Below are positions 1-7,195 of a DNA stretch of 15,580 nucleotides, one piece after another. The stretch spans positions 1 to 15,580 of the forward strand of contig CALBNP010000207.1 of the NCBI GenBank assembly GCA_937896505.1. The letters run 5' to 3'. Below the pieces are notes generated by a model, which saw only the letters and a list, made by a program, of their open reading frames with translations, made no database searches and was not told where the DNA came from. A program made the translations under genes and the position numbers. Source of the stretch: an uncultured Bacteroidales bacterium (GTDB lineage Bacteria; Bacteroidota; Bacteroidia; Bacteroidales; F082). How positions within the stretch are numbered: the first letter of the stretch is position 1; each line of letters starts with the position of its first letter.

Positions 1-158
1 TGGCCGACCTTATCGGTAACGATGTCAACCTCGCTATCATGGAAGTCCTCTACAATGAATTTGGCGATCCTAAGTATCGTCCTCATCCACTGTTGAGAAA
101 GATGGTTCGTGCTGGTCTGCTCGGACGTAAAACTGGTGAAGGATTTTACAAATATTAA
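1..158 (+). CDS. hbd: 3-hydroxybutyryl-CoA dehydrogenase, C-terminal end (partial)
   Basis: Only the last 52 codons are present (reading frame from position 3, TAA at 156-158). The visible part contains LYNEFGDPKYRPHPLL, then MVRAGLLGRKTGEGFY and a final KY. This is the typical C-terminal dimerisation domain of short-chain 3-hydroxyacyl-CoA dehydrogenases, where GRKTGxGFY is a hallmark. The enzyme interconverts acetoacetyl-CoA and 3-hydroxybutyryl-CoA with NAD(P)H in the cytoplasm. The bcd gene starts 20 bases downstream with no promoter or terminator between them, so the two are probably co-transcribed. The NAD-binding N-terminal domain lies outside the window. A longer-chain 3-hydroxyacyl-CoA dehydrogenase cannot be excluded, but the bcd-etfBA neighbours favour the C4 enzyme. 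Confidence 0.88.
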   Translation, partial: ADLIGNDVNLAIMEVLYNEFGDPKYRPHPLLRKMVRAGLLGRKTGEGFYKY

Positions 159-178
159 TTTATTGAAATAAAAAAATA

Positions 179-1318
179 ATGGATTTTAGTTATTCAAAGA
201 CAGAACAACTCTTCTTGCAGATGATTCGTTCATTTGCTGAGAATGAAGTTAAGCCTTTGGCTGCTGAAGTTGACGAACAGGAACGCTTCCCAATGGAAAC
301 CGTCGAAAAGATGGGCAAGTTGGGCATCATGGGCATTCCGATTCCGAAAGAATACGGCGGTGCAGGCGGTACAGTACAAATGTACATCATGGCAGTTGAA
401 GAACTGTCGCGCGTTTGCGCAACAACAGGTGTCATCGTTTCAGCCCATACTTCACTGTGTATGGCTCCTATCTTGGAAAACGGCACCGAAGAACAGAAAC
501 AGAAATATTTGCCGAAACTCGCTTCTGGCGAATGGATTGGCGCTTTCGGTCTGACCGAGCCTAATGCCGGTACCGATGCCGCCATGCAGCAGACAACGGC
601 TGTTGACGCTGGCGACAAATGGATTCTCAATGGTTCCAAAATTTTCATCACCAACGCTTCCTACGCAAATGTGTTCATCGTGATGGCAATGACCGACAAA
701 TCGAAGGGCAACAAAGGCATTTCCGCTTTCATCGTTGAAAAAGGTATGCCTGGTTTCTCAATCGGTAAAAAGGAACTGAAGATGGGTATCCGTGGTTCAG
801 CCACTTGCGAATTGATTTTCGAAAACTGCGAAGTTCCGAAGGAAAACCTTCTCGGTCAGCTTGGCAAAGGCTTCGGCATTGCCATGAAGACTTTGGATGG
901 TGGCCGTATCGGTATCGCTTCACAGGCTTTGGGTATCGCTCAAGGTGCTATGGACGAAACAGTTAAGTACACCAAGGAACGTAAGCAATTCGGTAAGTCA
1001 ATCTCTCAATTCCAGAACACGCAGTTCCAGATGGCCGACCTCAAGACTAGGGTCGAGGCTGCCCGTCTGCTGGTCCGCAGTGCTGCTTGGAAGAAGGATA
1101 TGAAACTGCCTTATTCAGCTGATGCTGCCATGGCTAAGCTGTTTGCTGCCGAAACTGCAATGGAAGTCACCACAAAGGCTGTCCAATTCCACGGCGGTTA
1201 CGGGTACACCCGTGAATATCCGGTTGAACGCATGATGCGCGACGCCAAGATTACGGAAATCTACGAAGGCACTTCAGAAGTCCAGAGAATGGTTATCGCT
1301 GGTCAATTGTTTAAATAA
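179..1318 (+). CDS. bcd: Acyl-CoA dehydrogenase, probably butyryl-CoA dehydrogenase
   Basis: A 379-residue FAD-dependent acyl-CoA dehydrogenase, the normal length for short-chain enzymes. It would catalyse crotonyl-CoA to butyryl-CoA (or the reverse) in the cytoplasm, exchanging electrons with EtfAB. Visible family signatures are FGLTEPNAG at residues 123-131 (flavin and substrate contact), DGGRIGIASQALGIAQGA near 241-258, and QFHGGYGYTREYPVERMMRD near 338-357. The C-terminal IYEGTSEVQR contains the expected catalytic base, Glu363 in YEGT, which lies 16 residues from the C-terminus as in Megasphaera butyryl-CoA dehydrogenase. The gene lies between hbd and etfBA, which supports a C4 substrate, although chain-length preference cannot be proved from motifs. 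The start has no Shine-Dalgarno sequence, only an A-rich stretch, which is common in Bacteroidetes. Confidence 0.92.
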   Translation: MDFSYSKTEQLFLQMIRSFAENEVKPLAAEVDEQERFPMETVEKMGKLGIMGIPIPKEYGGAGGTVQMYIMAVEELSRVCATTGVIVSAHTSLCMAPILENGTEEQKQKYLPKLASGEWIGAFGLTEPNAGTDAAMQQTTAVDAGDKWILNGSKIFITNASYANVFIVMAMTDKSKGNKGISAFIVEKGMPGFSIGKKELKMGIRGSATCELIFENCEVPKENLLGQLGKGFGIAMKTLDGGRIGIASQALGIAQGAMDETVKYTKERKQFGKSISQFQNTQFQMADLKTRVEAARLLVRSAAWKKDMKLPYSADAAMAKLFAAETAMEVTTKAVQFHGGYGYTREYPVERMMRDAKITEIYEGTSEVQRMVIAGQLFK

Positions 1319-1320
1319 TA

Positions 1321-1326
1321 GGAGGG
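1321..1326 (+). promoter_or_regulatory. Strong ribosome binding site of etfB
   Basis: GGAGGG lies six bases before the ATG at 1333 and fixes this start. A near-perfect Shine-Dalgarno sequence is unusual for a Bacteroidetes-type genome; the neighbours bcd and etfA have none. Confidence 0.7.
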
Positions 1327-1332
1327 AAGAGT

Positions 1333-2112
1333 ATGAATATTATAGTTTGTATCAAACAAGTTCCGGATACTACCGAAATCAAAATCGATCCAGTAAAGAA
1401 CACCCTTATCCGTGAAGGCGTTCCGAGCATCATGAACCCTGACGACAAGGGCGGCCTCGAACTGGCTCTCCGTTTCAAAGACAAGTACGGCGCTAACGTT
1501 ACCGTTATTTCAATGGGTCCTCCGCAAGCTGACGTCATTTTGCGCGAAGCTTTCGCTATGGGCGTTGACAGAGCTATCTTGCTGAGCGATAGAAAATTCG
1601 CCGGTGCTGATACCCTTGCCACCTCATACGCTTTGGCAGGTGCCATCAAGACTATGGACTACGACCTCATCATTGCTGGCCGTCAGGCTATCGATGGTGA
1701 TACCGCACAAGTCGGTCCTGAAATGGCTGAACACCTTGGCCTTCCACAGGTTTCATACGTCATGGACGCAGAACGCAAAGGCGACAACCTCATCGTGAAG
1801 AAAGAGAACGAAGACAGCATTCAAGTCCTCGAAGTTGAAGGCAAATGCGTACTCACCGTCCTCGCATCAGCATTCGAACCTCGTTATATGACTGTCAGCG
1901 GTATCGTTGAAGCTTATAACAAGGAAGTCGAAGTGTGGGGTGCCGACAAACTCGATGTCGATGAAGAAAGACTCGGTCTGAAAGGCTCGCCTACAAAGGT
2001 GTTCCAATCCTTCCCGAAGGCTATGAAGGCTCCAGGCGAAGTTCACGAAGTGAGCGAAGAAGAAGCCGTTGAACTTATTGTTAACAAGTTGAAAGAGAAA
2101 CATATAATCTAA
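1333..2112 (+). CDS. etfB: Electron transfer flavoprotein subunit beta
   Basis: 259 residues, the normal EtfB length. It begins with MNIIVCIKQVPDTTEI, the classic EtfB N-terminus, and carries the nucleotide-binding loop AGRQAIDGDTAQVGP at residues 115-129. ASAFEPRYMTVSGIVEA near 178-194 is also family-typical. With EtfA it forms a cytoplasmic heterodimer that passes electrons to or from butyryl-CoA dehydrogenase. In anaerobes with the hbd-bcd-etfBA arrangement this complex is often electron-bifurcating: NADH reduces crotonyl-CoA and ferredoxin together. That is inferred from gene order, because I did not verify the FAD versus AMP discriminating residues. It starts 14 bases after the bcd stop with a strong Shine-Dalgarno sequence, and etfA follows 10 bases after its stop. 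Confidence 0.94.
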   Translation: MNIIVCIKQVPDTTEIKIDPVKNTLIREGVPSIMNPDDKGGLELALRFKDKYGANVTVISMGPPQADVILREAFAMGVDRAILLSDRKFAGADTLATSYALAGAIKTMDYDLIIAGRQAIDGDTAQVGPEMAEHLGLPQVSYVMDAERKGDNLIVKKENEDSIQVLEVEGKCVLTVLASAFEPRYMTVSGIVEAYNKEVEVWGADKLDVDEERLGLKGSPTKVFQSFPKAMKAPGEVHEVSEEEAVELIVNKLKEKHII

Positions 2113-2122
2113 AAGTTTAGCC

Positions 2123-3142
2123 ATGGATATCAAAGATTATAAAAACGTTTATGTGTTCGCAGAACAGCGCGGCGGTATGATCCAGTCCGTAGCTTACGAA
2201 CTTTTAGGTAAGGCGCGCGACTTGGCCGATGCACTCGGTGAAAAGGTCGTCGCCATGTTGGTTGGTTACAATGTCAAGGCACAGGCTCAGAGCCTCATCG
2301 AAATGGGTGCTGACGAAGTCCTCGTTGCTGATTGCCCAGAACTCAACGATTATCTTACTGAACAGTATTCACAGGTTGTCTATCAGATGATTACCGAACG
2401 CAAGCCTGGCATCGTCCTTTATGGCGCTACCACCATTGGCCGTGACTTGGCTCCACGTTTGGCTTCACGTCTGAAGACCGGTCTGACAGCAGACTGCACG
2501 AAACTGGAAATCGCTACAGTTGAAGAAACTGGCGAAAAGCAGTTCCGCTCAACACGTCCTGCTTTCGGTGGCAACCTGATGGCTACCATTCTTTGCCCTA
2601 ACACACGTCCACAAATGTCAACCGTGCGTCCAGGCGTCATGCAGAAGCGCGTCCGCGAAGCTGGCCGTCAGGGCATTGTTACCGAATTCGCTCCTAAGTT
2701 CGATGCTTCCAAGTTCAAAGTGAAAGTCATTGAAACCATTAAGGAAGAAAAGGCAACAGTCGATATTTCAGAAGCTAAGATTTTGGTTTCCGGTGGCCGT
2801 GGCGTTCACAACAAGGAAGGTTTCGACAAACTGCAGGCTTTGGCCGATGTCATTGGCGGACAGGTTTCGTCGAGCCGTGCCATGGTCGATAACGGCGTGA
2901 TGCCTCACGAGCGTCAGGTGGGTCAGACAGGTAAGACTGTCCGTCCAAACCTCTACATGGCTTACGGTATCAGCGGCGCCATCCAGCACCTTGCAGGTAT
3001 GGAAGAATCTGACTTCATCATCGCTATCAACAAGGATAAGTTTGCACCAATCTTCAGCGTTGCCGACCTTGGCATCGTTGGCGACCTGCACAAGATTGTC
3101 CCAATGTTGACAGAAAGACTGAAGAAAGAAGTCGAAAAATAA
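2123..3142 (+). CDS. etfA: Electron transfer flavoprotein subunit alpha
   Basis: 339 residues, normal for EtfA. The N-terminal domain contains LYGATTIGRDLAPRLASRL near 99-117. The C-terminal FAD domain shows VSGGRGV (222-228), SSSRAMVDNG near 249-258, QVGQTGKTV at 265-273, GISGAIQHLAGM at 282-293 and AINKDKFAPIFSVADLGIVGD near 301-321. All are hallmark flavin-binding segments. It binds the FAD that docks with the acyl-CoA dehydrogenase. It is the last gene of the hbd-bcd-etfBA cluster seen here. There is no Shine-Dalgarno sequence before the ATG. Downstream lies a palindrome without a T tract, so where the transcript ends is unclear. Confidence 0.94.
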   Translation: MDIKDYKNVYVFAEQRGGMIQSVAYELLGKARDLADALGEKVVAMLVGYNVKAQAQSLIEMGADEVLVADCPELNDYLTEQYSQVVYQMITERKPGIVLYGATTIGRDLAPRLASRLKTGLTADCTKLEIATVEETGEKQFRSTRPAFGGNLMATILCPNTRPQMSTVRPGVMQKRVREAGRQGIVTEFAPKFDASKFKVKVIETIKEEKATVDISEAKILVSGGRGVHNKEGFDKLQALADVIGGQVSSSRAMVDNGVMPHERQVGQTGKTVRPNLYMAYGISGAIQHLAGMEESDFIIAINKDKFAPIFSVADLGIVGDLHKIVPMLTERLKKEVEK

Positions 3143-3149
3143 TTGTATT

Positions 3150-3203
3150 TATGTTCCGTTCCGTAGAGACGCGATTATAATCGCGTCTCTGGGGGCGGAC
3201 ATA
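3150..3203. repeat. Nested palindromic (REP-like) foldback element
   Basis: The core at 3165-3190 is a perfect 26-bp palindrome: the arm AGAGACGCGAT, a TATA centre, and the exact reverse complement. Around it, TATGT plus CCG (3150-3158, with one bulged T) pairs with CGGACATA at 3196-3203, giving an outer stem. The 5' side has a tandem TTCCG TTCCG. No T tract follows on either strand, so it does not look like a standard intrinsic terminator. It fills most of the 79-base gap between etfA and the HAD gene. It may be a dispersed intergenic repeat or a transcript-stabilising structure; copy number cannot be judged from one window. Confidence 0.7.
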
Positions 3204-3221
3204 TTTGTAAAAAACAATATT

Positions 3222-3818
3222 ATGGTTAAAAACATCATCTTCGATTATGGCGGCGTCTTGCTCGATTGGAATCCGCATTATTTATACGACCCTTATTTCG
3301 GCGACAAAGACAAGGCCGAATGGTTCCTGACAAACATCTGCACCTACGAATGGAATACCCAACACGACTGTGGAAGGCGTGTAGCGGAAGGCACGGCAGA
3401 ACTTGTGGCCGAACATCCCGAATGGAAGAAGGAAATCGAAATGTATTATAGCGGTTTCATGAAAATGATTAGCGGACAAATCGAAGGTATGGAAGATTTT
3501 ATCAAGGAACTGAAAGACAAAGGTTTCCGTATCTTTGGACTTTCGAATTGGTCGGAAGAGACTTTTGCTATGGTGCGGCCCGTCTATCCCATCCTCAATC
3601 TTATCGAAGACATGGTGATTTCGGGCATCGAAAAGGTGATGAAACCTAATCGCCGCATCTTTGAGATTGCTCTCGAACGTTTTGGCATCAAGGCAGAAGA
3701 GACGGTTTTCATTGACGACAATCCAAACAACGTCAAGGCTGCTTGCGAAGTCGGCATTCGTGGAATGCTGTTCATTTCAAAAGAACAAATTGAAGAAGAA
3801 CTGAATTTACAATTATGA
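3222..3818 (+). CDS. HAD-family hydrolase (subfamily IA, YihX-like phosphatase)
   Basis: 198 residues, a typical size for YihX-type sugar phosphatases. Motif I is IIFDYGGVLLDW, with nucleophile Asp8. Motif II is GLSNWS (Ser108). The motif III lysine is in MKPNRR (Lys141), and motif IV is VFIDDNPNN (Asp165, Asp166). The helical cap lies between motifs I and II, roughly residues 17-90. The position two after the nucleophile is Gly10 instead of the usual Asp; YihX-like and epoxide-hydrolase-N-terminal-like members share this kind of motif, so it need not mean loss of activity. The likely role is dephosphorylation of a small cytoplasmic metabolite, substrate unknown. Its stop overlaps the porin start by ATGA (3815-3818), which implies translational coupling. 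Confidence 0.85.
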   Translation: MVKNIIFDYGGVLLDWNPHYLYDPYFGDKDKAEWFLTNICTYEWNTQHDCGRRVAEGTAELVAEHPEWKKEIEMYYSGFMKMISGQIEGMEDFIKELKDKGFRIFGLSNWSEETFAMVRPVYPILNLIEDMVISGIEKVMKPNRRIFEIALERFGIKAEETVFIDDNPNNVKAACEVGIRGMLFISKEQIEEELNLQL

Positions 3819-4846
3819 AAAGGATAAAAGACATATTGCTAATCGTTTTGCTTGCCATAGTTTTTCCCATATTCCTATTCGCGCAAGAAGAAAAGGTTGA
3901 CTACATCCCTAACGTTTCGGGCTATGTTCAAGGCTATTTCCAACTTGACGAAGGCGAGAATGAGCATGGCAGCAGCTTCAAGATGAAGCGTGTGCGTTTG
4001 TCGGTCGATGGCAACATCTGTAGGAAAGTGACCTATAAGGTTCAAGGCGACTTGCTCACATCGCCAATGCTGATGGATGCTTACGTGAAATACAGCGTTT
4101 GCCCGCAATTTGCCGTTCAGGCAGGCCAGTTCAAGCTACCATTCACGATGGAAACAGCCATGAATCCTGTCGATCTCGAGATTTCCGATTATGGCGAAAG
4201 CGTGAAAGGCCTGGCTGGATATAATAGTGATGTGTGTGGCATTGGGAAAAGCGGACGCGACATCGGCATCATGTTTTCTGGCGACTTCTTCCGCTTGGAC
4301 GACAAGGATTTCTCGCTGCTGAACTACAGCATTGGCATCTTCAATGGTGGCGGAACGGATCTCACTGCCAATGCAATGGCAAAAGACATTGTCGGTCGCG
4401 TCAAGTTCCATCCTTGGTTGAAAAACCTGACTTTGACGGGTTCGGGCTATTTTGGCAAGTATCATGGAGTGATGCGTTACAGTTTTGGCGCTGAGTATAG
4501 CGATAACGATTTGGTTATCAGGTCGGAGTATATTGAAGGCAAGACGGAATCTCCCCATTGTTTCGTCAGCCGAGGATATTACGCCGTTGCCGGTTATCGT
4601 TTCCGTTTCGGGAAGGAGGGAAGGCAACAAAGCCTGATGCCGTTGCTTCGATATGAACGGTTTACGGGTAACATCGAAAGTGAGTTTTCAAGCAAATCAT
4701 ATTTCACCTTTGGCGTTGACTATTGGCCAATAAAGAATGTCAACCTCAAAGTCGATTATTCCTTGATTCAAAACAAGGTTGAAGACTCTTCGCAACATAT
4801 CGTTTCGCTCAATCGCGTGATTGCCATGCTTTCGTTCAGGTTTTAA
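3815..4846 (+). CDS. Outer-membrane porin, OprP/OprO-like
   Basis: 343 residues. A signal peptide spans residues 1-23 (basic MKRIK, hydrophobic core, FLFA then QEEK). The mature part starts with a short segment leading into alternating aromatic and polar strands such as VSGYVQGYFQL and FKMKRVRLSVDG. The segment KVTYKVQGDLLTSPMLMDAY, followed by a QAGQFKLPF stretch, is typical of phosphate-selective porins of the OprO/OprP family. The protein ends in MLSFRF with a terminal Phe, the usual signal for outer-membrane barrel insertion. It would form a diffusion channel, but anion or phosphate specificity is not shown. Its start overlaps the HAD stop. A general OprP-like barrel protein of unknown substrate is the safe reading. 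Confidence 0.82.
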   Translation: MKRIKDILLIVLLAIVFPIFLFAQEEKVDYIPNVSGYVQGYFQLDEGENEHGSSFKMKRVRLSVDGNICRKVTYKVQGDLLTSPMLMDAYVKYSVCPQFAVQAGQFKLPFTMETAMNPVDLEISDYGESVKGLAGYNSDVCGIGKSGRDIGIMFSGDFFRLDDKDFSLLNYSIGIFNGGGTDLTANAMAKDIVGRVKFHPWLKNLTLTGSGYFGKYHGVMRYSFGAEYSDNDLVIRSEYIEGKTESPHCFVSRGYYAVAGYRFRFGKEGRQQSLMPLLRYERFTGNIESEFSSKSYFTFGVDYWPIKNVNLKVDYSLIQNKVEDSSQHIVSLNRVIAMLSFRF

Positions 4847-4864
4847 CCCCAAAATCCAAGTAAA

Positions 4865-6373
4865 ATGAAAATCCTTTCCGTTGAACAAATTCGCGAAGCC
4901 GACAAATACACCATCGAAAACGAGCCCATCGAGTCAGTCGATTTGATGGAGCGCGCTGCCACCAAGGTCTATGAATGGATTTATCGTCGTGTGCCGCGCG
5001 ACAAGACGATAAAGATTTTTTGCGGCATGGGAAACAATGGTGGCGACGGATTGGCTGTTGCACGTCTTTTGTATCAGCAAGATATTGTTTCACAAGTGTT
5101 TGTCGTGCGACATGCCGATAGGATGAGCCACGATTGCGAGGTGAATTATTGGCGTCTTGTGAATGAGACTAAGGTGCCAATGTTCGACATCCTTACCGAC
5201 GACGATTTCCCGAATGTTGGTCCAGATGACGTGGTTGTGGATGCCATTTTCGGCTCCGGACTGAATCGTCCACCACAAGGCGTTGTTGCCGATTTGATTG
5301 CCTATCTCAACGCTTCGCCCGCTATCCGTGTGGCCGTCGATGTGCCTTCGGGACTTTTTGCCGACCAGCCTTCAGCATTGGGTTTCATCTTCAAGGCCGA
5401 CTACACATTGACGTTCCAGTTCCCTAAATTGGCCTTCCTTTTCCCTGAAAACGATGGCTATGTTGGCCGTTTCGAGATACTGGACATTGGTTTGCATCCA
5501 AAATATATTGACGAGGTTGAAACACGCAATTTCCTCACGGTCAAGCAGATGATAAAGCCAATACTTCATAGTCGTCCAAAGTATTCGCACAAGGGGACTT
5601 ATGGTCATGCTTTGCTGATTGCAGGTTCGGAAGGGAAGACGGGAGCTGCGTTGCTGGGTGCGAAATCGTGTTTGAGAACGGGTGTCGGTTTGCTGAGCGT
5701 GCATTTGCCTAAATTGGCCCAATTACCCATGCTGACGGCTCTTCCCGAAGCCATGGTTGATGTCGATGAATCGGATAGATGCTTCTCGTCATTCGGAAAT
5801 TTGGAAGCGTATTCCGCCATTGGCGTAGGTCCTGGTTTGGGAAAATCTGATGAAACGGCATGTGCCTTGAAACGCTTGATTCAAGAGACGCAAGTGCCGA
5901 TGGTGATGGATGCCGATGCCTTGAACATCCTTTCTGAAAATCCGACTTGGTTGGCTTTCTTGCCTGCGAAGACTATCCTCACGCCACACCCAAAGGAATT
6001 TGAACGCTTGGTAGGGAAGTGTAGCACATCGTTCGAACGTATTGAAAAACAGCGTGAACTGTCAGAAAAAAACAATGCCATTGTGGTCCTTAAAGGCGCA
6101 CACACTTCGATTGCTTTTCCAAATGGCACATGTTTCTTCAACACGACGGGCAATCCGGGCATGGCAACGGCTGGCAGTGGCGACGTGCTGACGGGAATCA
6201 TACTTTCATTGCTCGCGCAACGTTATTCGCCTGAAGAGGCGGCAGTTTTAGGCGTTTATCTGCACGGTCTAGCCGGCGACATTGCTGCTGAAAGCATGGG
6301 CTATGAGGCTTTGTTGGCAAGCGATATTACTGAAAATCTTGGGAAGGCTTTTGCTGCCATTAAATCGAAATGA
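4865..6373 (+). CDS. nnr: Bifunctional NAD(P)H-hydrate epimerase / ADP-dependent dehydratase
   Basis: 502 residues, the normal length for the fused YjeF protein. The N-terminal epimerase domain (about 1-215) begins MKILSVEQIREADKYTIE and carries GMGNNGGDG at residues 54-62 and DAIFGSGLNRP. The C-terminal ribokinase-like dehydratase domain (about 235-502) shows HKGTYGHALLIAGS, MDADALNIL, LTPHPKEFERL and the catalytic GNPGMATAGSGD at 429-440. The enzyme converts damaged NADHX and NADPHX back to NAD(P)H using ADP. It lies 18 bases after the porin stop with no Shine-Dalgarno sequence and may be read through from the HAD-porin unit. The job suits a cell with heavy NAD(P)H traffic, but this gene is near-universal, so the location may be chance. 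Confidence 0.95.
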   Translation: MKILSVEQIREADKYTIENEPIESVDLMERAATKVYEWIYRRVPRDKTIKIFCGMGNNGGDGLAVARLLYQQDIVSQVFVVRHADRMSHDCEVNYWRLVNETKVPMFDILTDDDFPNVGPDDVVVDAIFGSGLNRPPQGVVADLIAYLNASPAIRVAVDVPSGLFADQPSALGFIFKADYTLTFQFPKLAFLFPENDGYVGRFEILDIGLHPKYIDEVETRNFLTVKQMIKPILHSRPKYSHKGTYGHALLIAGSEGKTGAALLGAKSCLRTGVGLLSVHLPKLAQLPMLTALPEAMVDVDESDRCFSSFGNLEAYSAIGVGPGLGKSDETACALKRLIQETQVPMVMDADALNILSENPTWLAFLPAKTILTPHPKEFERLVGKCSTSFERIEKQRELSEKNNAIVVLKGAHTSIAFPNGTCFFNTTGNPGMATAGSGDVLTGIILSLLAQRYSPEEAAVLGVYLHGLAGDIAAESMGYEALLASDITENLGKAFAAIKSK

Positions 6374-6384
6374 TTATTTTGTTG

Positions 6385-6392
6385 TATTTTTG
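6385..6392 (+). promoter_or_regulatory. Bacteroidetes-type -7 box for the metallo-hydrolase gene
   Basis: TATTTTTG fits the TAnnTTTG -7 consensus of Bacteroidetes and lies 18 bases before the ATG at 6411, giving a very short leader. No good -33 TTTG lies at the expected 19-21 base spacing, so the call is moderate. Confidence 0.45.
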
Positions 6393-6410
6393 CAGCAAAA
6401 TATCAAACCA

Positions 6411-7190
6411 ATGAAAAGACTGATTGTAACTATGATTGTATTGGCTTCCATGACGGCTTGTCACGAGAAGAATTCCACTGAATTTGTTGAAACAAAGATA
6501 GTTGACGATATGAAAGTCACCTGGCTGCAAGACAATGACGAGCCTCGATTGATGCCTCGTGAACTGTTTGCAGATGCGCCTGATTCTCTCATGCAAGCCC
6601 TGAATTTGCAGGATGGTGTGCCCGCAAGTGTCTCGACATTTCTTGTTGAAAAAGATGGGAAGAAACTCCTTTTTGATGCAGGCCTTCCAAACGGAAAAAC
6701 GGCTGAGCGTTTGGAAAGCATTGGAATTCATGCAGATGATATAGATTTTATTTTTATCACTCATGCTCATGGCGACCATATCGGCGGTTTGCTCATGAAT
6801 GGACAGGCAAGATATTCGAATGCCGAATTGTTCATTTCTGAACTCGAACATGAAGCGTGGCTTGAAAATGAATTGTATCAAGCCGTGGTGGCGGCCTACA
6901 AACCCCATTGTTTTGCCTTTGGCGACGAATTGCCATGTGGCGTGAAACCGATTGCAGCGGTTGGACATACACCTGGACATACTGCATTCCTTGTCGGCAA
7001 GGTGTTGGTTGCAGGCGACTTCTTGCATGGTGCCGCATTGCAATTGGAACATCCAGAATATTGTGCTAATTTTGACCAAGATAAAGAACAGGCTGTTGCG
7101 GCACGCAAGATGTTGCTCGAACAAGCCCAAACCAATCACTGGCTGATTGCAGGCATGCATCTGCCAGTTCCAGCATTTCTTCAAAAGTAA
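6411..7190 (+). CDS. Metallo-beta-lactamase-fold hydrolase, predicted lipoprotein
   Basis: From the ATG at 6411 the protein has 259 residues. An in-frame upstream ATG (6282) would overlap nnr, remove the signal peptide and precede the -7 box, so I prefer 6411. MKRLIVTMIVLASMTAC is a lipoprotein signal with lipidated Cys17, though Met at -3 of the lipobox is uncommon. The fold shows the full metal set: HAHGDH (His118, His120, Asp122, His123), a conserved VGHTPGH (His186), Asp203 in AGDF and His250 near the end. It is therefore a likely di-metal hydrolase in the periplasm or at the membrane. The substrate is unknown; lactonase-like or phosphodiesterase-like activity is possible. A MATE exporter gene follows five bases after its stop, so the two are almost surely co-transcribed. 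Confidence 0.83.
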   Translation: MKRLIVTMIVLASMTACHEKNSTEFVETKIVDDMKVTWLQDNDEPRLMPRELFADAPDSLMQALNLQDGVPASVSTFLVEKDGKKLLFDAGLPNGKTAERLESIGIHADDIDFIFITHAHGDHIGGLLMNGQARYSNAELFISELEHEAWLENELYQAVVAAYKPHCFAFGDELPCGVKPIAAVGHTPGHTAFLVGKVLVAGDFLHGAALQLEHPEYCANFDQDKEQAVAARKMLLEQAQTNHWLIAGMHLPVPAFLQK

Positions 7191-7195
7191 ATTGA

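Noticed and set aside
3165..3190. Palindrome as the intrinsic terminator of the etf operon
   Set aside because: No T tract follows on the plus strand (GGGGGCGG instead) or on the minus strand.
3200..3207. CATATTTG as a promoter for the HAD gene
   Set aside because: It misses the TA of the -7 box and has no -33 element; the spacing falls inside the palindrome.
6282..6410. Upstream in-frame start for the metallo-hydrolase giving a 302-residue protein
   Set aside because: It overlaps the nnr coding end by 92 bases, lies before the -7 box, and would bury the lipoprotein signal that begins at 6411.
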